A stretch of 64,000 bases of DNA from Ectocarpus siliculosus (GCA_000310025.1 FN647968.1:378801-442800), one strand, 5' to 3'. Positions 48,181-59,305 are shown, counted from the stretch's first letter. Notes: generated by a model from the letters alone, not told the origin. A program made the numbers and translations.

Positions 48181-50084
48181 TGGTTGCTTGCCCAGCTTGC
48201 GGTACGCTCTAGTCTACTGTTGTAATCCACAAGCCTTCACTCACACACCTGCCTGTCGGAGGGAGGCTTTCTCGCGTGCCAACCTCTCGTGCGCTCGCCT
48301 CTCAGTCGCTGCTTGGTGTGTCTCCACGAACCACAAATACCCGGAGACCACTTTGTGTCGTGTACTTCGTATCGAGATTTAAGGAATAATAAAAACACAC
48401 ACAGAAAGACTACCCATTCGAGATATACCCACAGTCGAACGAGATACTCGACGAGAAGCGGGATAACTTTTTCGCATGCATACGTTGCACCGTTTCATCA
48501 GAATCCAGAATCCAGAGCCCTGTCAAAATCACGAAAACCAGCAGAACCGGCGGCGATAAACGCGAAAGTGTCGCCCGGTGCCAATGAAACAGCGGAGCAG
48601 GGCACTGGTGCTGTTGGTGATTGGGTGCTTTGGGCAGCAGGGTAGAGCCGGGGGACTCTGTCTTACAAAACGACGGCTTAGCATGATCGTGCATCCACGT
48701 ACGTACGAGACCCAACGAACCTTGGGATACCCGAGGAAATTCCTGGGAAGCATCTGAAAGTTGGGACTTGTTGGGACCACCGCCATCCACGTATATCGCA
48801 GATCGTCTCAAGTGCTCGTATGCGTACCTCTCGCTGTTGACTTCTCTATATAGTAGACGACGACGACGACGACGACCTCCGAACTCTTTCTTGCCCTGTT
48901 TGCTGCGATAGACTCGCCAGCGTCCATGCGCTACCCATGTGATGTCCACATCGTGTGGGCACTCACATGCATGCCCAATCATCATGTGCTGATGGCTGCC
49001 CACCGAACTGGCTTGTTGACTTGTTGAGCCTGTCTGTGTTGTACCCTCAGGGGCGATATACCACTAAATAATGGTACCAATTTAGACCACCGGGGCGACC
49101 GACTCCATTAATTAGGAGGGGACCCAAAAAGAAAAAAGTCCATCCGTTGACAGGAAAGGTGACATGTATGCACTGCTGTATGCACATGCATAATAATAAT
49201 ATCATACGAAGATCAGCGTGCTCTGTACCTACCTCTCTGCCTGCCTGTTCTGAATTATGTTGTGCCCTGTACATGTATATCTAAAACTGCGTATTATAGT
49301 AGGTTGTAGTTCAAGCTGCTAGCCTATTACTGTGCTGGTGGTTGCTTCAAAATAATAAGCTGAACATCATCCAGCAGCAGCACAGCAACACCAGCACCAT
49401 CACCATCAGCAGCACCAGCAGCGCAGCAGCAGCAGTATACTGTACTACAGAGTACTCTGGCTGCTGCTGTGCGTAGTCCTTCGTTTCAAAATAAATGGGC
49501 TGCCACATAAAACAACAGCAGACCCACGAGGCCGCGTTGGCTACACACCAAGAAGAGTTCATGTTTTGAAAACTGAAAAAAGATTCGCCGAAAAGGTTTT
49601 CATGTGCCTCTCTCTCGATGTATACCTAACAAGCACATGACATGCCTCCCACACATAGTCTACATTAGGTAGTACGGGGTGCGTCGCGCGTGTTCATGAG
49701 CTCTATAGCCCTGGTGTGGGCTGTGGCAACTGACGAGTGCTGTTTGGCTGTGCGTACTAGCTCGCAAGAGACAAGATGCCAGGTCAGGGGAGAGAGAGAG
49801 AGAGAGAAGTGACCACCATAAAAACGGGGGTCCGCACTCTCATAAAAAACATCCAACATATTCCCCTCCAGGTGCTCTCCGTCTGCGTCTTACGTATCTA
49901 CTACTTCCGACCTTTCTACTGTCATCGTCGGAGTTTTTTCACCGAGGCGATGTTTTTTTCACTCCCCCATGACCTTTTGGCATGACACCGTTGATCTGTT
50001 GACCTTCCCCCCGGGGGTATCGGGTTTTCGCGAAAAAAAAACACACCCTCCCCCGGTAACTTCAATTCGATTTCACAGGGGTAG

Positions 50085-50539
50085 TGTTACGGTTACTACA
50101 TAGTTTACGGTTACAGGGAGTTGCACCCTTCGGGATTAGCGTCGTTCCCATAGGGTGGTGTTGACAGTTCCGCATCATTGCGGAACCCCTTGTCTCGAGC
50201 TTCGTGCTGCCCCACGAAGCTCACTTCCTGTTGGCATCCAGTGCTCAGCAATACTCAAAGTGCATACCGTACCCACGACTGGAGACCTTCTCCACGCTCC
50301 ACAAGCCTACATCTAGGCTTCCTCTACCGCTGTTCTAGCGCGCATCTTTGAACTCGGTACCGATCGAGAGGCTGCTACCATCAGGTCGGTAGCTTTTGGT
50401 AATCATTCTGGAGAGCGTGACTTCCTCCCTATACACACATCCATGGACTTGTGGCCACGAATAGCCACAAGTCTATGCCTAGAGAGACCCGCTCAAGTCA
50501 CGAGATCCATCCCAAGTCAGAGCCTCTCTTTCCGTCACA
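50085..50539 (+). repeat. Left LTR (455 bp)
   Basis: Begins TGTTACGGTTACTACATAG and ends TTTCCGTCACA. It differs from the right LTR by an extra 3 bases near 50097 and substitutions near 50254, 50272 and 50429. The preceding bases GTAG form the target duplication. Confidence 0.95.
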
Positions 50540-50572
50540 TGGTGTCCAATCCGAGAATCGAACTCGGGTTTC
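50540..50572 (+). promoter_or_regulatory. Primer binding site: unusually long tRNA 3'-end complement
   Basis: Immediately after the left LTR, TGGTGTCCAATCCGAGAATC is the complement of a tRNA 3' end with CCA. The complement continues through the whole T-arm (stem CCGAG/CTCGG, loop TTCGATT). It would prime minus-strand DNA synthesis from a host tRNA. Which tRNA is not identified. Confidence 0.85.
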
Positions 50573-50810
50573 CACAGCAGTCTTATCCGGCTGGCACTCC
50601 CGTGATGCGGTGCTGTCCGGCGCCGCTTACTCGCATGATTGATTGGTTCATTTTGATAAAAATATATCTTTTACGTACAAAATATATCTATTCCATTTAT
50701 TCTATATATATAGATATATATATATATTTTTTTAATTTTTCCCCAACTCTTGTTACTTTTACTCCCGCCCGCACGATCAAGCATGCTGTCCATACTGCAG
50801 TGCCACACAC

Positions 50811-51815
50811 TTACGCCGGTTCCCGCCGCCCCTCTGTTTCTCGAGGCGGTAGCGGCGGATCGGACGCAGCGGGGGAGGTGTCAAAAAGTGACTTGAAACC
50901 AGGTTGATCTCGGACGTTGAGGGCTATCATGCGGGCTATCACGCGACTTCCCTCAATCGATACCGTCTCTTTGCCACGGTTGACAAGCTTGCAATAGACA
51001 GGCGACCCCGGTGTCCACCACATCACTGCTCTAGCGACCCCCACTGCCGCGTCCTGTGCTAGATCGAACCGCGCCGTCGGCAAGATCATCACGAGCTGCC
51101 TGTCCTGCGGTTGAGGTCCCACTGCCGCTGCTTCCACCGCGCGCGCCGTGAAACCCTCCACCGTGGTGCTCTCGGGCACGTGCCGCACATCCCACTCGAA
51201 CGAGATGTCGTCCTCCCACGCGATGTCGTCATAGCCGGGCATCTCTGTGGGTACTATGGGCTGGTCGGGCGAAGGGGTGTTCTCGCGAGCGGTGAGCAGA
51301 CAAAACCGGTCCCGTGCGATGCAGAGGGGACTAGCAGCAGCAGGTGCGTGCGGGGTGGTCGCTAAAAACGGTACCCAGGGTGCTGACGGCACAGGTCGAA
51401 ACCCCATACCTGGGCAGAAGTCGAGTAGGCTACCGTTCTTCCTAAAGAAATCCGCGCCTACGATGAACGCGTACGGTAACCCCTCGACGACACGCGTTTC
51501 AACGTCCCTCGTCCGTGCATCACTCTGAAACAGCACTGGTAAGGCTACTGATCCTAGAATGCGCATCGGCGGTGTCTCACTGTCGTGCGGATTTGCTGCT
51601 TCCAAGGCCCCTGCCCTACTTGTGTCCAGACGACGTCGCAAAAGTCGCTTGATTGAACGCCAGAACTCGAGGGAAATGTAGCTACCCCCACCTGCACCAG
51701 TATCCAGCAACATTTCCACCGACCGGGGTCGGCGACGACGGTTGCGATGCCAGATCTGACCCTGGACCCAGAGCTGGTCTCTACCTCCCCTAGCCTCACC
51801 TGGCGTGGTGTCCAC
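50811..51815 (-). CDS. Retroelement aspartic protease region
   Basis: A 334-residue open frame on the minus strand directly follows gag in the same direction. It holds the aspartic-protease active-site motif LLDTGAGGGSYIS near residue 37 and a second conserved stretch, YAFIVGADFFRKNGSLLDF, matching the flap-to-C-terminal core of pepsin-like retroelement proteases. Such enzymes cut the gag-pol polyprotein. The C-terminal 150 residues have no RT motif, and the frame ends about 270 bases from the left LTR, where RT would be expected if the element were collinear. The frame is intact. It starts about 50 bases past the gag stop, in another frame. Confidence 0.8.
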   Translation of the reverse strand: MDTTPGEARGGRDQLWVQGQIWHRNRRRRPRSVEMLLDTGAGGGSYISLEFWRSIKRLLRRRLDTSRAGALEAANPHDSETPPMRILGSVALPVLFQSDARTRDVETRVVEGLPYAFIVGADFFRKNGSLLDFCPGMGFRPVPSAPWVPFLATTPHAPAAASPLCIARDRFCLLTARENTPSPDQPIVPTEMPGYDDIAWEDDISFEWDVRHVPESTTVEGFTARAVEAAAVGPQPQDRQLVMILPTARFDLAQDAAVGVARAVMWWTPGSPVYCKLVNRGKETVSIEGSRVIARMIALNVRDQPGFKSLFDTSPAASDPPLPPRETEGRREPA

Positions 51816-51866
51816 CGCGGCGAAAGAGTCCCCCAGGCCTGGGCTGGCCGTGCCCGGGGCGCATCT

Positions 51867-54002
51867 TCAGGCCGAGGGTTCCGAAGCCGAGGGAGCGGGG
51901 CCCCCATGGTCCTCGTCCGACTCGCTGTCCCCTCCGTCGACGAGCCCGAGATCGCAAGCCAGCCGGTACTGCGAGGATGTCATCGACGCCACCCGGTGCC
52001 GCCCCTGGTGCCCTGGTTGCCTAGTAGAGAGGCTCTTGTAGAAGGCCGCAGGGAGCTCGTGGGACCACCTGCACGGGGAGCGACGGCACCTACCGGAGAA
52101 GGCGTGGCGAAAGCAGAGGTTCTGCGACTGCAGGTAGTCGAGGACGTCGCCCCGGGGTGCCGACGGAGGAGGTCGCTCCACCGGTGGTGTCGCTGCGGTG
52201 GTGGCCGGCGGGGCAGGGGGTGCTGGTGCCGCTGTCGCTGCCGGTGCCGGTCGTGTAGCGGGCGGACGGGCGTCGCGGGCTTCGAACGGCACCCCGTGGC
52301 CCCCTGGAACGGTAGCCGTCTGGTTGTGGTAGGCAGCGATCTGCGGGGCTGGGGTTGGGGCTTCGGCGACAGCGAAAACGGGAGCGGGGGCTCGCGCAGC
52401 AAACTGTTTAGTCGGCGGGTCGGACGGCGACGCCGAATGCGTGTCGTCCTCCCGGTTGCGAAACATCGATCGGGCCTCTGCCATGGAGCACAATCTGTCT
52501 GCGCTGCCGCGGATCGGTTTTCGCGGCGCCGTGGGTGTGAGGTATGACGCATTGCGGGAAGCCAGCACGCCAACGAACTCGCGGAATAACCCCTTAGCTA
52601 CTTGCCCTCGTCGAGTCATTGCCACTCCCTTCGGATCATGCCACTCCATACGTAACGGACTCAGGAGAGCATTCGTGCGGTATGTCTTCTCGTGCAAAAT
52701 CCCGGATACCCCGTTGCGGTCGAACGCGTTGGGCAGCAAAACCTCTACCACTCTGTCATACAAAGTCGTCATCTCTACCGGAGTTGCGAAACACCAAAAA
52801 AACGCCTGCTCAGTCATGTACGGGCGTTCGGGGTCGGCGCGCGCGGCACGGAACGCAGATACCACGCGGGCGGCCCCGGAGGACCACCCTTCGCCTGGCA
52901 ACAACGTCATGGCCGCTAGTGCAGCTCGAGCGAGCTCCGCTGCACCGCCCATCAACGCCTGTTCCCTCACGTATAAGCGCAACCAATCTGTGGCGGTCAC
53001 CTCCTCGTGCGGCTTGGAGATGACTTCGCCCGGCAGAAGGTAAACGTCGACAGTGTGGGCATTGGCGATTTGCTGGCTGACAGACATAAATTCGTGGGAG
53101 AGTAGCTCAACACGGCGAGGGGTCAGGTCATCGGCTACCGTGATGTACTGTCCATTAACGTATACATCAGGTTCTAACCGCATCTTACCCGAATCCACCG
53201 TGCGGAGCACGCTCATGACCTTGTCTTGCAGCATAACGGCTGAGTTAGCGATGGTGAGAGGGCCTACCGAGGGGCCCGCATACACTGGGCACGACTTATC
53301 ACTGGCTATTCCTTTACGCACCCTACCGACCAACTTAGCCGTTTGGTTGGGATCGAGGCCTTGCCTACCTACCCCCGGTGGCAGCGAGACGGAACCCCCC
53401 CCCGCCCTCGAGATACGCCCACCTGCTGTGCCCGCCCCCCCTGCGTAAGGGAGGGAAGATCCCTGCAGCCCCTGTACGCCCCTGCCCGGAGCGTGTAGAC
53501 CCCCAGCACTCGGCCCGCTCGCGTAGTGCCCGCCTGCACCGTCGTGGCCCCATGGCTCCAGGTGGGCGACAGACGGCCTCCAGGTACTAGACGCGCCTGC
53601 GCTGTACCAGTCGGCGCCTGGAGGGCCTCGTGGATCCCAGCCCTGGCCTCCCAGACCTCCCGGGGTGAAGACGGGTGGCCCCCCGGCCCTAGCGCTATCC
53701 GGGCGGCACAGGTCGATGACCGGTTGCTCCCTCGGACCCGAGCTCTGGCCCCGGCGGTGGCGGCGATGGATCTGCCCGGGGATGCGCGTGTCCTGCCTGT
53801 CCGGGGAGACGGAACGGGCGCGGCGGCGGCCACGACGGGAGCGGCGGCGAGTAGAACGTGGGAGCGGTGGCGGGTCAGAGTCGGAGTCGCTGCTGCTGCT
53901 ACTGCTGTTGCTACTACCTCCGCTGCTGCTGCTGCTTCTGGGTGAGCGACGACACGGGGGGAGGTACCGAGGTCGTCGTCCGGACCAGATGTTCGTGGGG
54001 CG
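51867..54002 (-). CDS. Retroelement gag with SR-rich N-terminus and CCCH zinc finger
   Basis: The first ATG is at 53333 and gives 488 residues, but the frame stays open another 223 codons up to a stop at 54003-54005, without an ATG. That extension is clearly protein-like: serine run, acidic SDSDSD, then RRRSRRGRRRARSVSPDRQ, followed by a Gly/Pro-rich stretch. The C-terminal third has a CCCH finger (CFRHAFSGRCRRSPCRWSH) in place of the usual CCHC knuckle, and an acidic tail. In gag these parts bind RNA and assemble the particle. The lack of a start at the N-terminal edge, where it abuts integrase in opposite orientation, suggests that the gag 5' end was cut by the rearrangement. An ATG in another frame at 54011 could be the original start, followed by a frameshift. 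Confidence 0.75.
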   Translation of the reverse strand, partial: RPTNIWSGRRPRYLPPCRRSPRSSSSSGGSSNSSSSSSDSDSDPPPLPRSTRRRSRRGRRRARSVSPDRQDTRIPGQIHRRHRRGQSSGPREQPVIDLCRPDSARAGGPPVFTPGGLGGQGWDPRGPPGADWYSAGASSTWRPSVAHLEPWGHDGAGGHYASGPSAGGLHAPGRGVQGLQGSSLPYAGGAGTAGGRISRAGGGSVSLPPGVGRQGLDPNQTAKLVGRVRKGIASDKSCPVYAGPSVGPLTIANSAVMLQDKVMSVLRTVDSGKMRLEPDVYVNGQYITVADDLTPRRVELLSHEFMSVSQQIANAHTVDVYLLPGEVISKPHEEVTATDWLRLYVREQALMGGAAELARAALAAMTLLPGEGWSSGAARVVSAFRAARADPERPYMTEQAFFWCFATPVEMTTLYDRVVEVLLPNAFDRNGVSGILHEKTYRTNALLSPLRMEWHDPKGVAMTRRGQVAKGLFREFVGVLASRNASYLTPTAPRKPIRGSADRLCSMAEARSMFRNREDDTHSASPSDPPTKQFAARAPAPVFAVAEAPTPAPQIAAYHNQTATVPGGHGVPFEARDARPPATRPAPAATAAPAPPAPPATTAATPPVERPPPSAPRGDVLDYLQSQNLCFRHAFSGRCRRSPCRWSHELPAAFYKSLSTRQPGHQGRHRVASMTSSQYRLACDLGLVDGGDSESDEDHGGPAPSASEPSA

Positions 54003-55806
54003 TCAGCCATTGACCGGGCGGCACAGGTTCTCACCAAGCCATCCATCCTCGCACAACGGCAACGGGACGATACCCTTTTGGGCCAGGTTCGCATGAGTTT
54101 GAGTGAGAAAGAGAGCACCGGCCAGGGGGGAAGTGTGGATAAGCAGTACGATTTAGGCGCTGATCAGGTGATACGGTACGACGATGGCAAGGGTAGGAAA
54201 CTGCCAGCTATTCCCGACTCCATGGTAGCCGATATCATCGCTCTGGTACACACGATGCATGGTCATGCGGGGATCGGGGCAACCTTGTCAGTGCTACGTG
54301 ATCATTTCCACTGGCCAACGATGACACGTGACACCCGACAGTACGTGTTATCATGTAGCTGCCGCAGACGCAAGAGACCGCAGAGTAGACGGGTAGCCAT
54401 GATGCCAGGTAGACCGCTAGAACCGTGGAACGAGCTGCAGATGGACATCCTCAAAATCGACACGCCTTCACTCACTTGGAAACAACTACATCCTGCTCGT
54501 GGTAGATCGCGCCTCTAAGTTCCCTTTCGGGTTCCCATTAGAGACCAAGCAGGCTGTGGGGGTAGCTCGAGTGTTGGTGGAGCTTTGTCTGACTTTCGGT
54601 GTCCCACGAGCCATCCGCTGTGATGGGGGCTCAGAGTTCGGAGCAGAGGTGGTCAAGCATCTGTGCAGATGGTTGAAGGCAGACATCGTGTTCGGTGCTG
54701 CTGATCACCCGCGGGGTCAGGGCTCCGTTGAGAGGTTGGGGGGATTGCTGCAAGAACTACTAGCAGAGCTGTGCCGGTCCTGGCCCGACAGGTGGGATGA
54801 GTATGTGTCCCCGTCGATTTGGATCAAGCGTACGCTGCCTGACACCGCGCTCCCCTCTCACATGACTCCCTTCGAGCTCTTGTTTGGCCGCAAGCCCCGC
54901 ACGACGTTGGACTCGCTAGTGCCTCTCACAGACGAGACTAGTACGGAGGGAGGGCTAGACAACTTCGTGGAGCGACGCAAGCAGAACCTCCGCGAGGTCC
55001 GTGTTGCGTTGGAGAAGCGGCACGAGTTGCGAGTAGCGGCGCGCGCGAAGGCCAACGCGACGATCGAGAGGTCGTCCGCAGGAGTGGCGGTTCGGAAAAA
55101 CAGCTTTGTACTGGTTCGGGAAACGGAGAGCAGGAGACATCGTGACCACCGAGCGAGGAAGCTCCAGCACGACTTGTATACCGGGCCTTGGAAAGTGACA
55201 GACGTCATCCAACCAGGCCTCAGTGTAGAAGTCAGCTTGCATGGTAGAAGGAAACGCAGCCGAAGAGTGTCCACCGCCGATGTGAAGCCTTTCCACCTCA
55301 GATCCCCCTCGCTCAGACATTCCATCGCTGACGAGTTTGCAACGTACGCTTGGGGACCCGACTTCAAACTCCCTTTTGGAGCCGCTGAGCTATCGGAATT
55401 CGTCTCTATTGCCGACTGTCGTAGGAGCCGATCAGGCGTTCGGTTGGTCTGGGAGTACCAAGGGAAATCGGGCAGCGGAGCAGTGTCAGACTGGGTATCA
55501 GAGGATACCATGCTGCGGAGTTTCACCCCCCTTCAGCTTGATGGTTTTGTCGCTCTTTGGCACTTGTACCACCCCCAGCGAGCTAACGACCTTCCGCCCG
55601 TCTCAAACAAGCCCCGTGCCCCGCTATCGCGTGCCGAAGCCTTGGAACTGTTTCCGATAGGTTTCACCTTCAGGAAGGAATTGGAAGGAGGTCTGAACCT
55701 ACAAGGCCAGGTGTTCGACTTCCTCCACCCGTATTGGCGCGTGCGCTACAGCGACCAGAACTGGGAGGAGCTCTCCCGCCGTGAGCTTGAGCGGCTCTCA
55801 AGATAA
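53946..55806 (+). CDS. Retroelement integrase (HHCC, DDE core, C-terminal domain) with one frameshift
   Basis: The plus-strand frame is open from 53946, with its first ATG at 54078. It starts with the RNase H-integrase linker type sequence ILAQRQRDDTLLGQV, then a zinc-binding N-terminal domain (HTMHGHAG, HFHWPTM, CSCRRRK). The catalytic core has Asp in LQMDILKI, Asp in DGGSEFG and Glu in GSVERLGG. A shift of one base near 54470-54482 moves the frame: the first part ends at 54518 and the second (to 55806) resumes with NNYILLVVDRASKFPF. The C-terminal part contains RHRDHRARKLQHDLYTGPWKV, typical of integrase, and ends with WRVRYSDQNWEELSRREL, a tail known from Ty3/gypsy elements of protists. 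Integrase inserts the DNA copy. The frameshift makes this copy probably non-functional unless read through. Confidence 0.85.
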
Positions 55807-56783
55807 GGGCTGCAACGCGGCATGCACAAGCTCCAGGGCCATCGGATTGTTAGCATTTATAGTTTGGGACCACCGCACATCTTGCAGGCGTTTTGTGTAT
55901 TTTACCGTTTGGTAGCTAGAAAACACACCCGTGTTAGTTGGGGTATCGTCTGGGCTGATAGATGGGTGCAGCCGTTTGCCGGTAGTTTTACCATGCCGGC
56001 ACAAGAGTCGGCACGTTTCATCTTAGGCTAAAATTCGATAGAGTGCCACTGTCCAGTCTTAGGAATTAAGGTTGTTTGGTGAAATAGGTGACGTGTCCGT
56101 TGGGCTGGGACGTGTTTGTCCTGGATGTTCATTTAGTAAAGACATTAGTATACGTTGGGCTAGGGTCGTTGATGTCCTGGAAGTTTACTCGGTACGGGGA
56201 TTAGTGTCTTACCGTAGGTTGAGCATTTCGCCCTGCTCCAACTGGGGGTGTGATATCCGAGATTGGTGTCGGGCTTGCGAAGTACCCTTGCGGGAGTGTG
56301 ACACCGTTTTGCGGTGTGGTTTGGTGTTGTAGGTGCTTTGCGCAATGGGATTGTCCCTGGATGGCCAGGTCTTTCCCGCGCTGTAGATGAGAGTCGGGCC
56401 AGCCACTTCAGTGAATTCACCAAGCGAGGGACGGTTTTTTAGAAGAGTATTTTACGTCCGAGTGTCACTTGGTGTTTTCGGTCGCTAGCCTAAATTCTTG
56501 GACTCTCGGGATGGGGGCGAAGGGTTTCTCCCGGACACCGGGTTTTTCCTTCGCACAAGTCGATGTCGGGCCTGTTCAATGCGCAGTGAGAATGTCGAGA
56601 CGAGCGGTTTTTATGTAGGTTTTTTCGCTGTCACCTCTCGACATTTTCGGTTGAACTTTCGGTCCAACTTATAGATATCGCATGGTAGTTTTCAAGAGGA
56701 AGCGCGCCACTTTGCGGTGCCCGCAATTCCCGCTACCGTTTAGCATGTGACAGCTGACAAATAGCTGTTCATGCTAGGGGGGA
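55807..56783 (+). other. Non-coding 3' region of the LTR element
   Basis: Nearly 1 kb without a protein-like frame between the integrase stop and the right LTR, ending in the polypurine tract AGGGGGGA. It is unusually long for a simple Ty3/gypsy 3' end. Confidence 0.6.
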
Positions 56784-57235
56784 TGTTACGGTTACATAGT
56801 TTACGGTTACAGGGAGTTGCACCCTTCGGGATTAGCGTCGTTCCCATAGGGTGGTGTTGACAGTTCCGCATCATTGCGGAACCCCTTGTCTCGAGCTTCG
56901 TGCTGCCCCACGAAGCTCACTTCCTGTTGGCATCCAGTGCTCAGCAATAATCAAAGTGCATACCGTATCCACGACTGGAGACCTTCTCCACGCTCCACAA
57001 GCCTACATCTAGGCTTCCTCTACCGCTGTTCTAGCGCGCATCTTTGAACTCGGTACCGATCGAGAGGCTGCTACCATCAGGTCGGTAGCTTTTGGTAATC
57101 ATTCTGGAGAGCGTGACTTCCTTCCTATACACACATCCATGGACTTGTGGCCACGAATAGCCACAAGTCTATGCCTAGAGAGACCCGCTCAAGTCACGAG
57201 ATCCATCCCAAGTCAGAGCCTCTCTTTCCGTCACA
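56784..57235 (+). repeat. Right LTR (452 bp)
   Basis: Begins TGTTACGGTTACATAG directly after the purine tract and ends CGTCACA, followed by GTAG, the target duplication. It is nearly identical to the left LTR. Confidence 0.95.
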
Positions 57236-58205
57236 GTAGCAACTTTCACGAGCGAGCGTTGCCCCCGGGGGGATACATCTCTCTCATTTCTTGAGCCCAT
57301 TTTTTTTTACATCTCCAAGCGAAAAAAAAACAGTTTATTTTGTTTTCTTTCGAATTGCTTCATTATTTCTTCGGTTTCTAGGCTACGTGTTGGGGAGAGA
57401 GACGCACGAAACGCTCATCGTCTCTCCGGCCGCGTTAGCTGCAAAGGCCGGCGTCAACTCTTACAAATCCATCTCTCTCCCCACAAATACTAGCCGGGGG
57501 ACTACGACTGCAAACGCAGGCGTCCCAAAACTGACCAAGTCCTCAAATGGTACACACCATTCTACAACACCTGACTAGATACCGAATATTCCCGAACTTA
57601 TGCCCCCACCTCCGAAAGAAAAGGGATGGGAGGGCGGGATTTTCTAAACTGCCGCCGCTACTGCGTTAGGCGGCTGCTGCTGTCCTTCCGTTGCTTCACG
57701 CGCTCTGTAGTTGTCACACGTTACCCGACTTTGCTACAGCCCCTGCGTGGACTCGATCACGGAATGACACCCCCAACTATAGACTAATAATTCCAAACAC
57801 CGTGACCCTGGGTTTCCGGTAGAAAATGAAGCCAAATTCTAATGCGACTGTTACAAAATAAACACCAGTTTATTCTATCTGCTTCGACGAACAAACCTTC
57901 CTTTATAAAGTAGTAAAGGCGTGGTAGTACCAACAACAATGCGCGTGGGGGCCTATCGATGCTTGTCTGTTCAAATCGGGCGTCAAAGGTCTGTCGTCGG
58001 CCAGATCCAGCTTCGCCGTGCGCATCTATCATTTTTGCGCTGTCGTACCACCCACAAGCATGGCACACACGGGAGGTTCCCGCCTCATCTCCTCCAAAAT
58101 CCTCGCCTGTGTTGCTTTCGCCCCTACACCATACGACGTCAAGGTGCACATTTTCAAGATCAATGACTAGCTAGGCACGGAGGAGAACACCGTTTCCCTG
58201 CATAC
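57236..58205. other. Intergenic, no gene recognised
   Basis: Flank of the LTR element. Short A and T runs and GGCTGCTGCTG near 57670 are the only structure. No open frame has a recognisable motif. Confidence 0.5.
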
Positions 58206-58209
58206 AGAA

Positions 58210-59305
58210 CGTGCCACTACCTAAGAACTTAGACTAGGAGTTAAGAACTTGAGCCTCAAAACAATCCAAAATCTAAGAACTTGGCCATAACATATGCTCA
58301 GTTCCGACGTTGTATTAAGAACAAGAACCCGCCCGGTGTACCAATGCGCATAGAGATAAGAACGGAGCCCCAAAACGCTGCGGCTGCAAGATAAGAACTC
58401 AGGAGGCTGGGGGTGACCCACATCAGCAGTTAGTTTCTGATTCGACGGCGGGGGGGGGGGGGAGAGAGAGGACCTCGTGATGAATTCTTGTACGCGCGGA
58501 GGGGGAGAGCTTACTCTCTCTCATGTTTCGCATGCCTTAGCGGTAGGACAATTGACCAACGTCTTCGAGAGGACGCATCCATGTTCCAACAGGATCACTG
58601 ATGCCCATCGTTCCTTCCCACTTCGAAGTACTTTGTCAAACGTGGCCAAACCATGTTCTCCCTAGCCGATCTACCCTATATCGACATCACTTCCCGCCTT
58701 TTCAACCCACTTCCTATGCCCCAGTACAGCTACCACCGTTTTCTCCTGGCTATTCCATGCCTCAAACACCTCCCTGTACCTTTTCTTCTACATGTCCAAC
58801 TCAGTCATGTACATTTCTCTGTCCTGGTCGCCCAACACGGACGTTTCGCAACGACATGAACCCGGTCTTCGCTCTCGGAGTCGCATTCACATTGAACTCG
58901 TCTTCATCGTCTACCTTCCTGAATCTCCGTCAATGTTCTCGAAGGCCGTGTTCTCCACTCCAAAAATTTGACCTTGGGCTTTCTCCCTGCATCCATTGGT
59001 CCATGTAGTAGGTATATACCTTCTTTCAACATCCGTACACATGGAGACCCTCCTTATCCTTGGATCCTTTTGTTATATGGTGTTCTCTCTCGGCGAAAGA
59101 AGCAGATTTCTTGTTCTCGAACCCCTCTAGATCTACCGTTCGTTTCCAATGTACCAACCTAATCGATTTTGAACTCTTCCTACGCCGTCTACAACCTTAA
59201 TCCACTCCCTCCGGGTTGGTACCTCCATTTTTCTTGTTTGTCCACTTCGCCTCCTAGGCTTCTCTCGGCAATCTCTCCTCTCCCACATCCCACAACATTC
59301 CGCCT
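58210..59305 (-). mobile_element. Non-LTR retrotransposon 3' end (copy D)
   Basis: On the minus strand, GEERLPREA, a stop and then EAKWTNKKN near 59300-59215 match the RLP motif found after the RT domain of non-LTR elements. Next comes a Cys-rich stretch, CECDSESEDRVHV (near 58890), and the AAGAAC-rich 3' region (58210-58450). Frames are interrupted and the catalytic RT is missing. Confidence 0.72.

Larger units (their letters stand above)
46061..50084. other. Repeat-rich intergenic region; no gene recognised
   Basis: Contains an AAGAAC-type dispersed repeat (46945-47125, related to 60260-60470), a T run near 47851-47864, tRNA-derived SINE-like pieces (48000-48180, 49084-49102), GAC repeats near 48856-48876 and CAG/CAC repeats at 49373-49440. 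The open frame at 46051-46455 has no motif I recognise. Confidence 0.55.
50085..57235 (+). mobile_element. Young LTR retrotransposon with gag-protease antisense to integrase, RT absent
   Basis: The 7151-bp element is bounded by near-identical direct LTRs (50085-50539 and 56784-57235), each starting TGTTACGG and ending CGTCACA, with the 4-bp direct repeat GTAG on both flanks. A primer binding site follows the left LTR and a purine tract (AGGGGGGA, 56776-56783) precedes the right one, so the element runs on the plus strand. Integrase (53946-55806) is on the plus strand, but gag (51867-54002) and protease (50811-51815) are on the minus strand. No reverse transcriptase or RNase H is present. Only three substitutions and one 3-base indel separate the LTRs by eye. 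It is most simply a non-autonomous derivative produced by inversion of gag-protease and loss of RT. Confidence 0.85.

Noticed and set aside
51747-52547. Plus-strand ORF of 266 residues inside the LTR element
   Set aside because: Arg/Cys-rich shadow of the GC-rich gag frame on the other strand.
53369-54118. Minus-strand ORF of 249 residues as a separate gene
   Set aside because: Most of it is the out-of-frame shadow of the SR-rich gag N-terminus. Its ATG at 54011 may be the old gag start, noted under gag.
54858-55526. Minus-strand ORF opposite integrase
   Set aside because: Shadow frame without motifs; the integrase motifs are on the plus strand.
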